Shown here in pieces: positions 1-11,401 of a stretch of DNA of 64,000 bases. The notes below the pieces were generated by a model. That model saw only the letters and a program-made list of their open reading frames with translations, was not told the origin of the DNA and did not search any database. Position numbers and translations under genes: made by a program. The first letter of the stretch is position 1. Every line of letters starts with the position of its first letter. Origin of the DNA: Diphasiastrum complanatum (Eukaryota > Streptophyta > Lycopodiopsida > Lycopodiales > Lycopodiaceae); contig CM055100.1 of assembly GCA_029204225.1 (NCBI GenBank), forward strand, positions 10,032,000 to 10,095,999, read 5' to 3'.

Positions 1-59
1 GGATCAAAGTCATATGCCACCATTGATGCTCAAATATAAAGCAATGTATACAGAGCGGG

Positions 60-430
60 GTTAGCTTCTTTAGCACGTAGTTTCACCCGCTATTGTCTTG
101 TGCTCATAGCATCAAACTGACGTGTATTTCTATGCACCAATCTGAATCAACTACTGTCTTTGCGTTCATAGTTCTTGTTAGTATTGCATGTTTAAGCTAC
201 TACATTTTCTTGTCTACATTCGTTCTACTTTGTCTGATTATCTGCTCTTCTGCTTCTGCATACAACCGCGCAATTCTATATTGTGTTCCCCTACTTAGTT
301 ATCAATAGTGCACGCACCGAGGGATTCATCGGACATTGCCTTCGCGCAGTAGTAGGATCGTCCTGATCCGATTTGTCCGACCAGGTCTGAGTAGTCAGAC
401 CCCAGTTTTCCCAGCATGGTTTCAGAGCCC
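60..430 (+). repeat. Copia LTR remnant, family 1
   Basis: Bases 74-105 closely match 3908-3939 (the cacg.agttt..ccgctattgtcttgtgctc stretch), and both lie upstream of a tRNA-Met primer site and a related gag start. This is therefore the decayed LTR/leader end of a Copia element. The outer boundary is not visible and may lie outside the window. Confidence 0.5.
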
Positions 431-498
431 AGCATGGTATCAGAGCGTTAATTACTACTCTCTGATTCTTTCATCTGATACCAACATGGTATCAGAGC
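417..498 (+). other. Three copies of a tRNA-Met-type primer-binding site
   Basis: TGGTTTCAGAGC at 417, TGGTATCAGAGC at 435 and TGGTATCAGAGC at 487 each follow a 'cagca' or 'caaca' context. TGGTATCAGAGC is the usual primer-binding site of plant Copia elements. One is expected; three in 82 bases suggests local duplication. Confidence 0.7.
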
Positions 499-673
499 AT
501 GTCTAATTCCTTAAGCGGTTTTATGTCAGAGCTATTTCTACAGCCTGATAAGCTTCCCATAGAACTTGATTCTATTAGCCGATAGGATAGCTATTTTCTT
601 GTCTTGTAAGTTGCATTAGATTTTCATTCTTAAGTCATGATAGTTGTTACTATCACCTAGACTAAATATCCAC

Positions 674-800
674 ATGGATTCCAAAGGAAAGCCAGTCCTA
701 TCATGGATGAGCTTGATGGAGCCAATTACCATCTGTGGAAATTTAAAATGATAATTGTGCCAATGGCTAAGGAGTTGTATGACGTTGTTAATAGTAGCTG
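674..800 (+). pseudogene. Copia gag, N-terminal fragment
   Basis: The ATG at 674 opens a stretch encoding an N-terminus with a DGANYHLWKFKM-type motif, nearly the same as the gag start at 4727. Similarity ends near 800, where unrelated AT-rich sequence begins, so only about 40 codons remain. It is a truncated sibling of the element at 3.9-5.9 kb. Confidence 0.75.
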
Positions 801-2924
801 AATTTGGATGCTAGTATGAGAATTTGAATGATGTTGCAACATATTGATTGTTACAATAACATCTCAAATTAGTTTCTTTCTCTCATTTCATGAACCTTTG
901 TCTACGCAACTAATTTGAAGATCCGTATCTCATGCATGGAAAAGGAACCAGTGTGCCTCGCGAAATCCCCAAGTCTATGATCCCATTTTCACTTCTTCCA
1001 ATAGGTCCCCCATACTACATAACTCTACCTTTGAGGAGACTCATGTCCAAGAATCAGGCGTTCTAGACGGACCATTGGTTCTTTGCTGGTTTAGGTGCCC
1101 GTTTCAAATCCGATGACCCATTGTAGTTTAAGGCTTCAGCTCGCCCAACACGAGGGTGAAGAGATAGAAGAGATATAACGAGTCTCACAGATCCACAGAT
1201 ACAGTATTGGGTATGAATTCCAACACCACGCTGGCTATGAGCAACTGTGCTCCATAGCTGCCAATGTATGTCAATAGCCACCATCTGCACTCAAGATCTT
1301 GAGGGGGCTATGATACAAAAATTTGAGAGTGGCATTCTATTGGCCTTCCGTAACTCTTGAAGAGAGTCGTGATCCAATATGAGGGTGCTTCACACCTGGG
1401 TCATTTGCCTCTGACAGTTCCACATAGAGTGGGCCTATTTTGATAGTGGATGTGGGCCGCCGTTGCAGATTGGGATCAGTTGTTGTTGTAGTAGCATCAC
1501 TGGATCAAGCCATGAGCATTCAAGTCTGGAAAAAACAAAACTCTTGCAGCAATTTTGGACTTTGATGGGTCATGACGGGTGGATCATATTCCAGAAACTC
1601 GCTCAGCACACACGAGGAGGTTGAGGCCCACAGAGCATTTAAGGTTCTACTGGTGATAGATCATTCACCTGTGAAGTGCGACTGTCTGGTAGACATTTCC
1701 TTCACTGATCAGTGAGTAACTAGCCAAAAAGAACTTGCTAGTTTGTTGCTACAGAAGTGCGACATCTGGTGCATAAATGGAGTGACTATTGCCACACATT
1801 TATGCCTTGGAAATCAATGAATGTGCATACGCTATCACAAACGTCCGATTTGATGTTGTAGATGTGAGGTAATTTCAGGCAAAACCAGTAGAGATATAGT
1901 GCCTCATAAATTAGCAATGGAGTGCATTCGAAGTGCGATGGACTAGTAATGAAAATCTGCTGGATGCTGCCTCTGGAATCAATGAATCACTTCCCATAGA
2001 AATACCAATGTCTCTCTTTACAGAAGTGAGATTATTTGTTGTAGAGATGCGGTTGAATGCTCCACAAAAATGTAAAATCCACCAACTCAAAGTGTGATTG
2101 TCTGGCAATAGATTTCATTTTGGCCTCATTGCTCCTTCCAAGCTCATTGACAAAAGAGTGGCTACTGACATAGCTCTTGGGTCACTGTAGTCTAGACCTC
2201 ATTCTTTTGTAGGCTATGGATCACATTTACAGATTATAGCAAGCCTACATGACATGAGCCTGGGGCAAGATGATCACCACACTACAATAAGCATCAGGCT
2301 ACTCTCAATGGGGATGACAACCGCTTGGGTCACCCTCCTCGCAACATAATACAAACAAGGTTTTCCATAATTCAGGCGCCTCTCCCCTCAAAATTCCTCA
2401 TCTCACAAACAACTCATTTGTTTTCTCACGTAACATCCTCTCGTTCAACAACAAAGCAAAAATTCCTTTTCCCATCCTCAACACCATTGAGCTAACTTCC
2501 ACAACTATCCATCAAACCAACCAACACTCTCAACACCATCCAAAAGTTCTCTCAACACAAACAACCTATTTTTCCAATTTTTTCTCAACTCAAGAAACCC
2601 TCTTCATTCCCTCACCCTTCCATAGTCATTCTCTCACGCAAATGCAAAAAGAGGCCCCTCCTCTTATAGGCATCTCTCATACATTCCCCTTCAAAATGCC
2701 ATATTTTCATCCTTCAAGGCCTTCATGCCATGCGTCCGCTTTGTACAAGGTCTTTAGATTGGTATTGGACTTGAAGTGGTACCCCCTTTGTTTTGAAAAG
2801 ATGTTTTGGGTCACTGGTACTGGGGTACCACTTGTGTGAGCCACTTTCCTCTTTTGAACTTGTTGGTGGTGTAAATGGCAAGTACTTTACTTGATTGTCT
2901 TTCTTAATTGGGTAGTCCTCTTTG
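801..2924. other. No gene recognised
   Basis: Reading frames are short on both strands and match nothing I recognise. A weak repeat (aagtgcgactgtctggtaga-like) recurs near 1674 and 2090. Bases 2380-2640 are CT/CA-rich. I see no coding evidence. Confidence 0.5.
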
Positions 2925-3227
2925 CTACTTGTGGTCAATCCCTACCACTTTTCGGTAGGATATTTTTGTTATGCACTTTTGGCCTCCACTTGCATTTTCC
3001 TTTTGCATGTCTGTGGCCCATGGGTTAAGCTGTTGAGGTGATTTTTCTATCCGTGTGCAGCTTCGACTTGCACTAGAACTTGCCTGTATTTTTGTTGCAG
3101 TTTCCTTGACCCTGTCCCACAATTTCCGACTGTTTGTTGCGAGTTGATTTTTCTCTTTGTCGGTTTTCCCATGTATCATTACTGACGAGCACTCATGACT
3201 TGGGGTTTCTTCAAGGCACCCAGTTCC
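2925..3227 (-). CDS. Possible host-gene exon, unrecognised
   Basis: The minus strand stays open for about 100 codons after a good splice acceptor (a T-rich tract ending in CAG at 3228-3230). The predicted peptide is hydrophilic, rich in Lys, Ser and Thr, and does not look like a retroelement domain. It has no obvious start codon of its own, so it would be an internal or terminal exon. It may equally be chance; no family is recognised. Confidence 0.2.
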   Translation of the reverse strand, partial: GTGCLEETPSHECSSVMIHGKTDKEKNQLATNSRKLWDRVKETATKIQASSSASRSCTRIEKSPQQLNPWATDMQKENASGGQKCITKISYRKVVGIDHK

Positions 3228-3902
3228 CTGAAAAACACAGTAGGCAATTTTTGCATTAATAAAAGTAACGGAGTACATTGAAAATTTGCTCGACAGTGCC
3301 GACTAGTATAATCAGGCCAATTCTAAGGCCGTAAACTATTCTATGTGTTGGATTTACTCCTTCCACTCTCCTAAAAATCCCAATTTTAATCTGCCTCCAT
3401 TCATGCTGTATATTTTCTAACGTTGTCACGCACTCTGCATTTTTACACGCAAATTCACACAGACGAATAAAAGGCGAATGAATTGTGACACTGTGTTCTT
3501 ACACAGGTCATGGTGACAGGCTAAAGGAAGACACTACCTCACAGAATGGCAAAGTGCCCTAAAAGCTCAAGCACCTTGTAGATCTTATCCTAAGGCCATT
3601 CGTAAGAGTGACACACTCTTGCATCATCATGAACATTCACCTGATGTCACACCCTTTTCCACGCCCATCCTTTGTAGCTGCGCTAACAGATTGAACAACG
3701 ACTGCAGCCACCCACGATCTCCTACAGACAGCACATCCACTCTGTACTTTCATATCTGCACACCTGTAATATCTTGTATATAGTAGATACCATCTGTGTA
3801 TTTAAAAAATGACGATGAAGCAGTGTATGGCTAGAAGAACAAGATAAGTCTAGAACAAGCTAAGGAGGTTATATTCCTCACTATAGACAAAAATAAGCTT
3901 TG
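3228..3902. other. No gene recognised
   Basis: AT-rich sequence without an extended reading frame, between the possible exon and the next Copia LTR. Nothing recognisable. Confidence 0.5.
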
Positions 3903-4571
<669 letters not shown>

Positions 4572-4583
4572 TGGTATCAGAGC
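4572..4583 (+). other. Primer-binding site (tRNA-Met type)
   Basis: TGGTATCAGAGC immediately follows the LTR-terminal CA. This fixes the 5' LTR end and the plus orientation of the element. Confidence 0.85.
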
Positions 4584-4726
4584 CCTGTTCATAGCTTGAT
4601 TAGCTTCCACAGTACAAGACTCTAGCCGATAGAGTAATTCTCTTCTTGTTCTGTATTTTTCCAGTATCAGATTTTCATACTTACGTCACTGATAGTTTTG
4701 CCTATCACTTAGACTAATTCTTCCAC

Positions 4727-5571
4727 ATGGATTCCCAAGGGAAAGCCAGTCCTCTCATAGACAAGCTTGATGGAGCCAATTACCATCTGTGGAAATTTAA
4801 GATGAAAACTGTACTAATAGCAAAGGAATTGTATGACGTTGTCATAGGTGCAGAAGGGAAACCCGAAGCAGCAATCGCCAGATGGAAGCTGAAGGATGGA
4901 AAGGCTTTCGCACTGATCATTCTCAACATCAAATCGGCCATGTATCCGAGGCTCATACATCGAAAGAAGTCTGGGACATCTTGAGCACACTATACGAAGT
5001 GCGAGATATAGCTTCTAAGCTACATCTCAGGAAGAAATTCTACTCTCTCAAGATGACGAATGGTGATTCTCTGCAGAATCACATTAATCAATTCAAGAAC
5101 CTGCTAAGACAAATGGTTGCTATCAGATTTGTCATAGACGATCAAGACGTAATGATGCAACTGCTTACAAGCTTGCCAAGTTCTTATGGCATCTGGGTGA
5201 TGATCATCACGACTCATCCAGAATTGACTCTTTCGAGAGTCACCACTATGTTGTTGCAGGAAGACACGCGAAAGAACGAAACCTCAAGTTCCTCAGCTGA
5301 TTCTCACGCCTTGTACACCAACAAGGGCACGACAAAGCAAAAGAAGAAGAAAGGCCCGAAGCCATCAAATCCAGACCAGAAACCAGCTCAGGACAAGGAG
5401 CAGTTGAATCTACAAACAAAGAAGAAGCTGTTTTGTAGATACTGCAAAGGAAACGACCATGAAATTCAAGACTGCCGAATACTTCAGGTGAAGAAACAGC
5501 AAAGGACAGTCGAATCAAGTGGCAAATGCAGCTACAAAAGCTCCACAGCCAATTCAAAAAGCGGATCATGA
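4727..5571 (+). pseudogene. Copia gag (frameshifted)
   Basis: Gag of a Ty1/Copia element, the capsid-forming protein. The ATG at 4727 opens the typical N-terminus; the frame is lost near 4950 and the central gag continues in another frame, including a TSKEVWDIL-type motif and the domain that binds gag to itself. A CCHC zinc knuckle (C-x2-C-x4-H-x4-C) lies near 5430-5475. A further shift separates gag from protease. Family identity is clear; the gene cannot work as it stands. Confidence 0.85.
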
Positions 5572-5727
5572 TGCCTTCATGACCAACCATTTAGGAACAT
5601 CTGGTGACAGTTTCTGGTTCCTGGACTCCGGAGCCACTCAGCACATGACTAGCCTAATAGGCTGTTTCGAGTCCTATACACCTTACAGTACCCAGAAATT
5701 TCTCCACCTTTGCGACAATAGCATGCT
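5519..5727 (+). pseudogene. Copia protease, truncated
   Basis: The frame carries WFLDSGATQHMT, the catalytic DSGA signature of retroviral-type aspartic protease in Copia elements. Roughly 30 codons later the sequence jumps directly into LTR sequence at 5728. Integrase, RT and RNase H are absent, so this is an internal-deletion derivative. Confidence 0.8.
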
Positions 5728-5955
5728 TCGTCCATTCAAAAGTTTGGCTACGTAATCTAGAATGACAGTGATTTCAGTTACTATCTGTTCTGTTCATTCT
5801 GATAGGTGTAGTCATGCTTAGGGAGAGAGTCATTTAACTCATTCCGCTGCGCATGAACATTTTATGTTCGAGTTCGCTACTCGTTCGTTTCTTGTTCGAG
5901 TTCATTTCTCGTTCGCGTCTTGTTGGTCATTTATTCGTTCTCTCTCTCTCCCAAC
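5728..5955 (+). repeat. Copia family 1 partial 3' LTR
   Basis: Closely matches 4199-4415 in the 5' LTR (cttcgtccattcaaaagttt onward, through the ttcgagttcgctactcgttc motif and a short CT run). The LTR's own left part is missing. The junction with protease shares 'tagca' in both parents, suggesting a deletion with short homology. Confidence 0.8.
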
Positions 5956-6030
5956 ACTATGGGCCATTTCTAAGACCTCAAATTTTGCTCTAGCCACATT
6001 TTGGGCAGGCTGGGACCCCTATCTATAGTG

Positions 6031-6058
6031 TTTAGGGTTTAGGGTTTAGGGTTTAGGG
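6031..6058 (+). repeat. Interstitial telomeric repeat (TTTAGGG)4
   Basis: Four perfect TTTAGGG units in a row, the Arabidopsis-type telomere sequence. They sit between two Copia elements with no other subtelomeric signs. Confidence 0.9.
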
Positions 6059-6164
6059 TGTGCCGATTTTACCATTAATAGCCGGGTTTTACATGCCGGT
6101 GTTTATACAAAATTGTGAAAATTGCTCTAAAAATAAACCAATTTTTCGTGCGAAAATCTCGGCT

Positions 6165-6299
6165 AACACAATCAGATATGCAACATCAAGAATTCACCAT
6201 AAGCAATCACAAAGTAGGGAGGCGGAAGAAGAACATGCAATATCACTAAATCACACTACCTTCATATTGAATATAAAATGTACATATAAACTCTAAACC

Positions 6300-6355
<56 letters not shown>

Positions 6356-6480
6356 ACTTAGGAGTAGACTACTAGACTAGCCTACGGCTAGTTACAGCTG
6401 GTAATAGCTGTCAATAGTAAAGTACATCTAGAACAGTAACTAAGAAGTGTAACAATGAAGTTTATCATTGATTTCTAACA
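6165..6480 (-). repeat. Copia family 2 3' LTR (minus strand)
   Basis: On the minus strand it begins TGTTAGAAATCAATGATAAA at 6480, right after a purine tract. It is the reverse complement of the LTR at 24429-24858 over nearly its whole length. It contains a 50-base GA tract (6302-6351), the counterpart of the 167-base CT tract in that copy. Its far end near 6165 is blurred. Confidence 0.85.
6302..6351 (+). repeat. (GA)n microsatellite in LTR
   Basis: Twenty-five GA units at the position where the sister LTR at 24.5 kb carries a much longer CT tract on the other strand. Confidence 0.95.
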
Positions 6481-6491
6481 CTCTCCCTCAA
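6481..6491 (-). other. Polypurine tract
   Basis: On the minus strand GAGGGAGAG directly precedes the LTR start, the usual plus-strand priming site of LTR elements. Confidence 0.75.
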
Positions 6492-6744
6492 TGATAAAAT
6501 TACATTCTTCTATGCCTAAGAGACTATGAAGGTTCTCAAATTTACATTTACCTAAAGACTTAGTAAAAATATCAGCCACTTGATCTTCAGATTTACAAAA
6601 AACTAGATCAATGGTGCCATCAATTAGTTTCTCTCGAACAAGGTGATGGTGTATCTTGATGTGTTTTGTTCAAGCATGTAGAATTGGGTTTCTGGCAAGA
6701 TGGATACAACTTTTGCTGTCGCAATATACAGTTTTAGCATCCAG

Positions 6745-7352
6745 CTATGATTGACCCAAATCAATATGTAGTCTTCGTAGCCATATTACCTCTTGTGTAG
6801 CATTGCTAAGTGCACGATACTCAGCTTCCGTCGAAGAGAATGCTACTATAGGTTGCTTCTTGTTGTTCCAAGAAACAACAGCTGTACCATAGCTAAATGT
6901 ATGACCACTGGTAGATCGTCTATTATCAACATTTCCTGCCCAATCAGCATCTGTATAACCTACCAACATTAGGGCTTCAGACTGATTATACTTCAAGACA
7001 AAATTTAATGTGCCTCGAACATATCTCAAAATACGTTTAGCAGCTTTCCAGTGAGTCTAACTAGGCTCTTGCATAAATTGACTTACCACACCAACAGCAT
7101 AAGCAATGTCAGGTCGTGTGTGTATCAAATAGATTAAATTGCCCACTAACTACCTGTACAAGTATGCATCAACTTTCTCGGCTTCATCATGCAGACAGTT
7201 TGGTATTGGCCTCCATTGGAGTACTTAGTGACTTGCAATCCTGCATATTAAACTTATATAATAGATCTCGTGCATACTTGCTCTGCGTAAGATAACACTG
7301 TCTTCCTTTTGCCAAACTTCAATACCAAGACAATAATGCATCAACCCTAAAT
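6745..7352 (-). pseudogene. Copia RT C-terminus and RNase H
   Basis: Minus-strand Copia pol. The 3' part (7029-6745) encodes the RNase H core, with a GYTDADWAGN-type motif carrying the first catalytic Asp and the SSTEAEYRAL motif. The piece above it carries the RT thumb region (DLGLMHY- and RPDIAYAVG-type motifs) in several frames, with stop codons. It degrades the RNA strand during reverse transcription; this copy is dead. Confidence 0.85.
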
Positions 7353-8123
7353 CGCTCATGTCAAAGGTACCTTTACCATTCCTTTTCGCTTGAAGTGCTC
7401 ATCAATGCAAGAGTACCACACTCGTGGTGCTTGCTTCAATCCATATATGGCTTTGTTGAGTTTACAAACCAAATGATCTCTCTCTGGCTCAACAAGCCCC
7501 TGAGGTTGCTCTAAATATACCTCTTCATCCAGCACTCCATTAAGAAAAGCAGATTTGACGTCCATTTGCTAAATTTTCCAACCATAGAAAGCAGAAATTG
7601 CAATGATAGAACAAATAGTTACCATTTTGGCTACAGGTGCGAAGGTCTCCTCAAAGTCTATACCTTCCTGCTGCTCAAAGCCTCTTGCAACTAGTCGTGC
7701 CTTGTACTTGTTGAGTTGCCCATCGGCTCCATACTTTGTCTTGCAGATCCACTTACATGTGATAGGTGTCTTGCCATCAGGTAGCTCAACCAAGTCCCAC
7801 ATTTTGTTCTTTGATATAGCCTCCATTTCTGTTTCCATAGCTACACACCACTCCTTGTGTTCCTTTGCTTTGTTGAAAGTTTTAGGTTCTTGAGCCGTTA
7901 ACATGGATCCCATTAGGGATAGATTCATCTCTAGTCGAGCTGGAGGTTTTCGATTTTTGCTTGATCTCCTAAGCTCTCCCTGCTCACTTGATTCAGAAGT
8001 ATCTCCCTTATTAGCATCCCCTGTTACTGACAAGTACCACTTAGGCACTCTCCTAGGAGTCTCATTATTAACCCTATCTTTCTCCATTGGCTCTTCCATA
8101 TTGACACCAACTACTTTCTTCAC
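7353..8123 (-). pseudogene. Copia reverse transcriptase lacking YVDD
   Basis: The RT N-terminal half is clear ([11 protein letters not shown]-, ETFAPVAK-, DVKSAFLNG- and YGLKQAPR-type motifs). After GMVK near 7365 the sequence jumps to the thumb region, so about 70 codons containing the catalytic YVDD are missing. A stop also separates 7569 from 7565. The enzyme cannot have polymerised DNA from this copy. Confidence 0.85.
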
Positions 8124-9006
8124 CTATACTTTAGCTTTATCATCAAAGGAATAAATTGTCAATTTTATTTGGTCAATTTGACCCATCTCATCAAAAGTAA
8201 CATCTCTGGAAATCATGATCTTTTGTGCATCTGTGTCATACATCCTGTATGCCTTGGCTCTTTCATCATATCCAAGGAAACTATACTTAACAGCTTTTGC
8301 ATCCAACTTTTTTCATTTTTCATCAGGCACATGAGCGTAGGCATCACAACCAAATACTCATAAATGAGGAACATTAGGTTTCTTTCCAATAAAAGCTTCG
8401 TAAGGTGTCTTACCCTCCACGGACTTCGTAGAACACCGATTCAAGATATGAGTAGCTGTGTTGCATGCTTCTGCCCAAAAAGTATTTGGCAAACCCTTGC
8501 TCTTAAGCATTGCCCTAGCCATCTCTCTCCACAATGGATCTGTTTTTCTGTTCTGCAACTCCATTGTGTTGTAGTGAATAGGGTGCAGTAGTTTGTCTCT
8601 TGATCCTCTGATCCTTGCAAAAATTTATAAACTCTGTTGAAAAATACTCACCGCCACCATCTGATCTGAGAGTCTTAATATAACAACCTGTTTGTTTTTC
8701 AACTAGAACCTTGAACTCTCTAAACTTGGCAAAAGCATCAGATTTCTTGCTTATGAAATAAATCCAGATATGTCTACTATAGTCATCAATGAATGTGATG
8801 AAATAGTAACAACCACTAATGGACCTAGTTTGTATTGGTCCACACAGATTACTATGAATAAGATCAAGAATGCCATTGGCTCTTCTTGCTCCATCTTTGG
8901 GACTCTCTCTATGTTGTTTTCCCAAAATGCAACCCTCACAAATTTTTCCTTCAAAAGAGATATCAGGCAATCCAACAACTAGATTATCTCTTTTAAGGAT
9001 TTGCAA
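8124..9006 (-). pseudogene. Copia integrase
   Basis: Frames at 9006-8515, 8564-8358 and 8306-8124 together cover the integrase core and C-terminal region: CEGCILGKQ (zinc-type), FIDDYSRHIW, GVAEQKNR and FLGYDERAKAYR. The second Asp and the Glu of the DDE set are present. The first (normally HSD.CGP) reads HSNLCGP, an Asp-to-Asn change. Stops and shifts split the gene. Confidence 0.85.
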
Positions 9007-9495
9007 GCTTTGAGCACTAATATGACCAAAGCTTTGATGCCAAAGGTCACTTCAACTATCAACAGTGCTTACCATAGCTTAAGTAAAAGATCTCGCATTC
9101 AATTTGTAGAGTCAATTCTTGTTGACTCTAGCTCTTGTAGCAATAACTTTGTAGTGATTCTTGATGTCTTTGACAAGACATTTGTCGCTGTCAAACTCAA
9201 CCTTGAGTTGTTGATCAGCCATCGTCCCAACAGATAGTAGATTGTTACTTAAGCCAAGTACATATTGCACATTGCTTATCCGCTTTATCTCCTCGCTGGC
9301 TAACTTCACTGGTACCACTCCAAATCCTTTAACAGATAGTAATTGGCCATCAGCTTGTCCAACTTCATCACCATTTTGAGTTTCCTTGAGTTCTGAAAAG
9401 CACTCTTTCCTTGAAGTCATGTGCTTGGATGCACCACTATCAATGTACCAGGTATCCTTAGCTTCATCACTTGTCATTAATGCTGTAATGAACAA
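9007..9495 (-). pseudogene. Copia protease and GAG-pre-integrase region
   Basis: The minus-strand frame opens with WYIDSGASKHMTS (the DSGA protease motif), then the NLLSVG motif typical of the segment before integrase. It continues through a frameshifted stretch into the integrase at 9006. Confidence 0.8.
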
Positions 9496-9639
9496 GTTTG
9501 AACTCTCACCTATATCATTTGCATATTGATCATCATCGTATTGATGTTGATCAGCATAGTTGTCTTCATAATAATCATTCTCAAATTGATGTTGATCAGC
9601 ATAATTGCCCGCTTTCCATTTGCCTTTTCTTTGTTCTAT

Positions 9640-10310
9640 CTCCTTCTATTTCTTGAAGCATTCACGCTCCCAATGGCCAGGTTTGTTGCAGTACCTACAA
9701 TTTTCAAGTTTATTTTGCCTGGAATAGCCACGTCCTTGACCTCGGCCTTGATTCCAATTGCCTCGATTTGGGCCATCATTGGATTGTTCTTGAAATTGTT
9801 GAAACAATCCATGATCTGAGTTTCCACCTCTTGATTGGTGTCTTCCACGTCCAAATCTGCCACCACGTCCTCTTACTGTGAGAGCTTGATCAAAATTGCG
9901 ATGACTCAAGTTCTCTTGATGTTGTTCTTCCTGTAAAAGCAGTCCACCTAACTCTTCATAGGTTGGAAGATTTTCCCGTGTGGCTATACTTGTCACAAAC
10001 ATTTGATGTGACTCACTCAAACTATTCAATGTCAATTGCATGATCTCATGATCCTGAACTCGCTCTCCAACTGTTGCTAATTGATCACGAATCTCTTTGA
10101 TCTTCAGTAGGTGATCAGCTATCCCATGTTTCATTTGGTCCTTCTAAATCTAAAATGTAGGGAATAATTGCATCTCTAACTGATAAGTTGATGATAGTTT
10201 GTGCTTTTCGTTTTCTCCTGTCAAATGTCCTCTGATCTTCTTCAATCTGTCTCTTCACCTATCACAATCTCCCATAGCTCCTTTTTCGTCAAAATGTTTT
10301 TCAGTGTTGG
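9640..10310 (-). pseudogene. Copia gag
   Basis: The best frame (10134-9646) gives the gag C-terminal half: a YEELGGLLLQEE motif, an RGRGGRFGRGR Arg/Gly tract and the CCHC knuckle CRYCNKPGHWEREC. More N-terminal gag codons can be followed in other frames to about 10310. No 5' LTR or primer site follows, so the element is truncated at its 5' end. Confidence 0.8.
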
Positions 10311-10539
10311 TTGATTCTGACGAATCTCCAAGATACTCGGACAGAGCAACTCAAGAGCACCTCTCACCTTAGACCGAGGAGGTCTCTGAGAAGACGAGAC
10401 TAATGAAGACTGAGAGCCGAGTATGAGAGCTAAGAAATGCTAGTTAGTAATAACAAGCAATAATTGTGTAAGCCTCATGGTGAATCCCGGAAGATGGAAT
10501 GACTATGTAGGGACTAGTATTTCTAGACAAGGTAATAAA

Positions 10540-10975
10540 TGCAAGTAGGCCCCTCTTAGAAAAGTAGAGTGAGCCACCTTTTGATGGTGGCATCTAGTGG
10601 AGAGCATATTTTCACTTGTAATTTGTGTAATGTGGAAATGCCACTAAGATGCCACCTAAGGAGCTCTCTTGATTATTTAAGAGACTCCCCCTTTGTAAAA
10701 AGGAGGCTTTTATAAATGTATCTACTCCATGCTAAAATGAGAAGATCTTCCATGAGTTTTGATGCATTCTTGAGCCCCTTGATCATTCTTGTTTCTTGAG
10801 TGATGCATTAATGATCTTGCCCCTCCATCTCCTTTGTGTGTGGTTGTGGATCTTAGAGTGGATTAGTTCCCTTGCTTTCGTAGAGTGGATTAGATTTCAT
10901 GTTTTCTTGTGGATTAATGTAGGAATCAACATTCAGGTAAACTGAATAGGCTGGATTTGTGGTGTAGATCTTGCA
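10540..10975 (+). repeat. LTR-like repeat R1
   Basis: A 436-base unit with perfect short inverted ends TGCAAG...CTTGCA, about 80-85% like 25618-26052. It contains a TTATTTAAGAGAC-type TATA region. The TG...CA ends suggest a solo LTR, but I see no target duplication or primer site. Orientation is arbitrary. Confidence 0.6.
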
Positions 10976-11401
10976 TATCCTTTTTAGTAAAAATCTATGT
11001 ATACACTCTTTCATTCAATAAATGAAAGCCCAAGTTGGGCATCTATACATGTATTTTGTGCTCCCAAATTCATAAACTGGAGCAGCATTTGATATATCAA
11101 TGTATATTTTTCTATGAAGTCTATACATGTATTTTTTTTCTATGCTATCTATATTTTTTCTGATCTTAATTTAGTACGACTACATCATCCTTTGCACCAT
11201 CATCAATAACGGGTGATTGAAGCCTTACCCTAGCCAGTATACTTAGGATAATTTCTTGTCTGATTCTGTACACAAGGCTTGATGTGTACTCAGGAGTGTA
11301 AACTTCAAAATAGAACATTCATGTATTAGTAATGGCCAATAACATCACCAAAATAGAAAACTAATCATGATTCCAAAATAAGAATAAACAGAATTTATTA
11401 C
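10976..11401 (-). other. 3' part of the fusion-gene locus, possible last exon
   Basis: On the minus strand, after the splice donor at 11401, a further open stretch of about 28 codons lies near 11300-11215. It ends in AGG then GTAAGG, a good donor. It could be another exon of the gene at 11402-12906, but the phase does not fit the preceding exon. Nothing is recognised closer to the R1 repeat. Confidence 0.3.
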
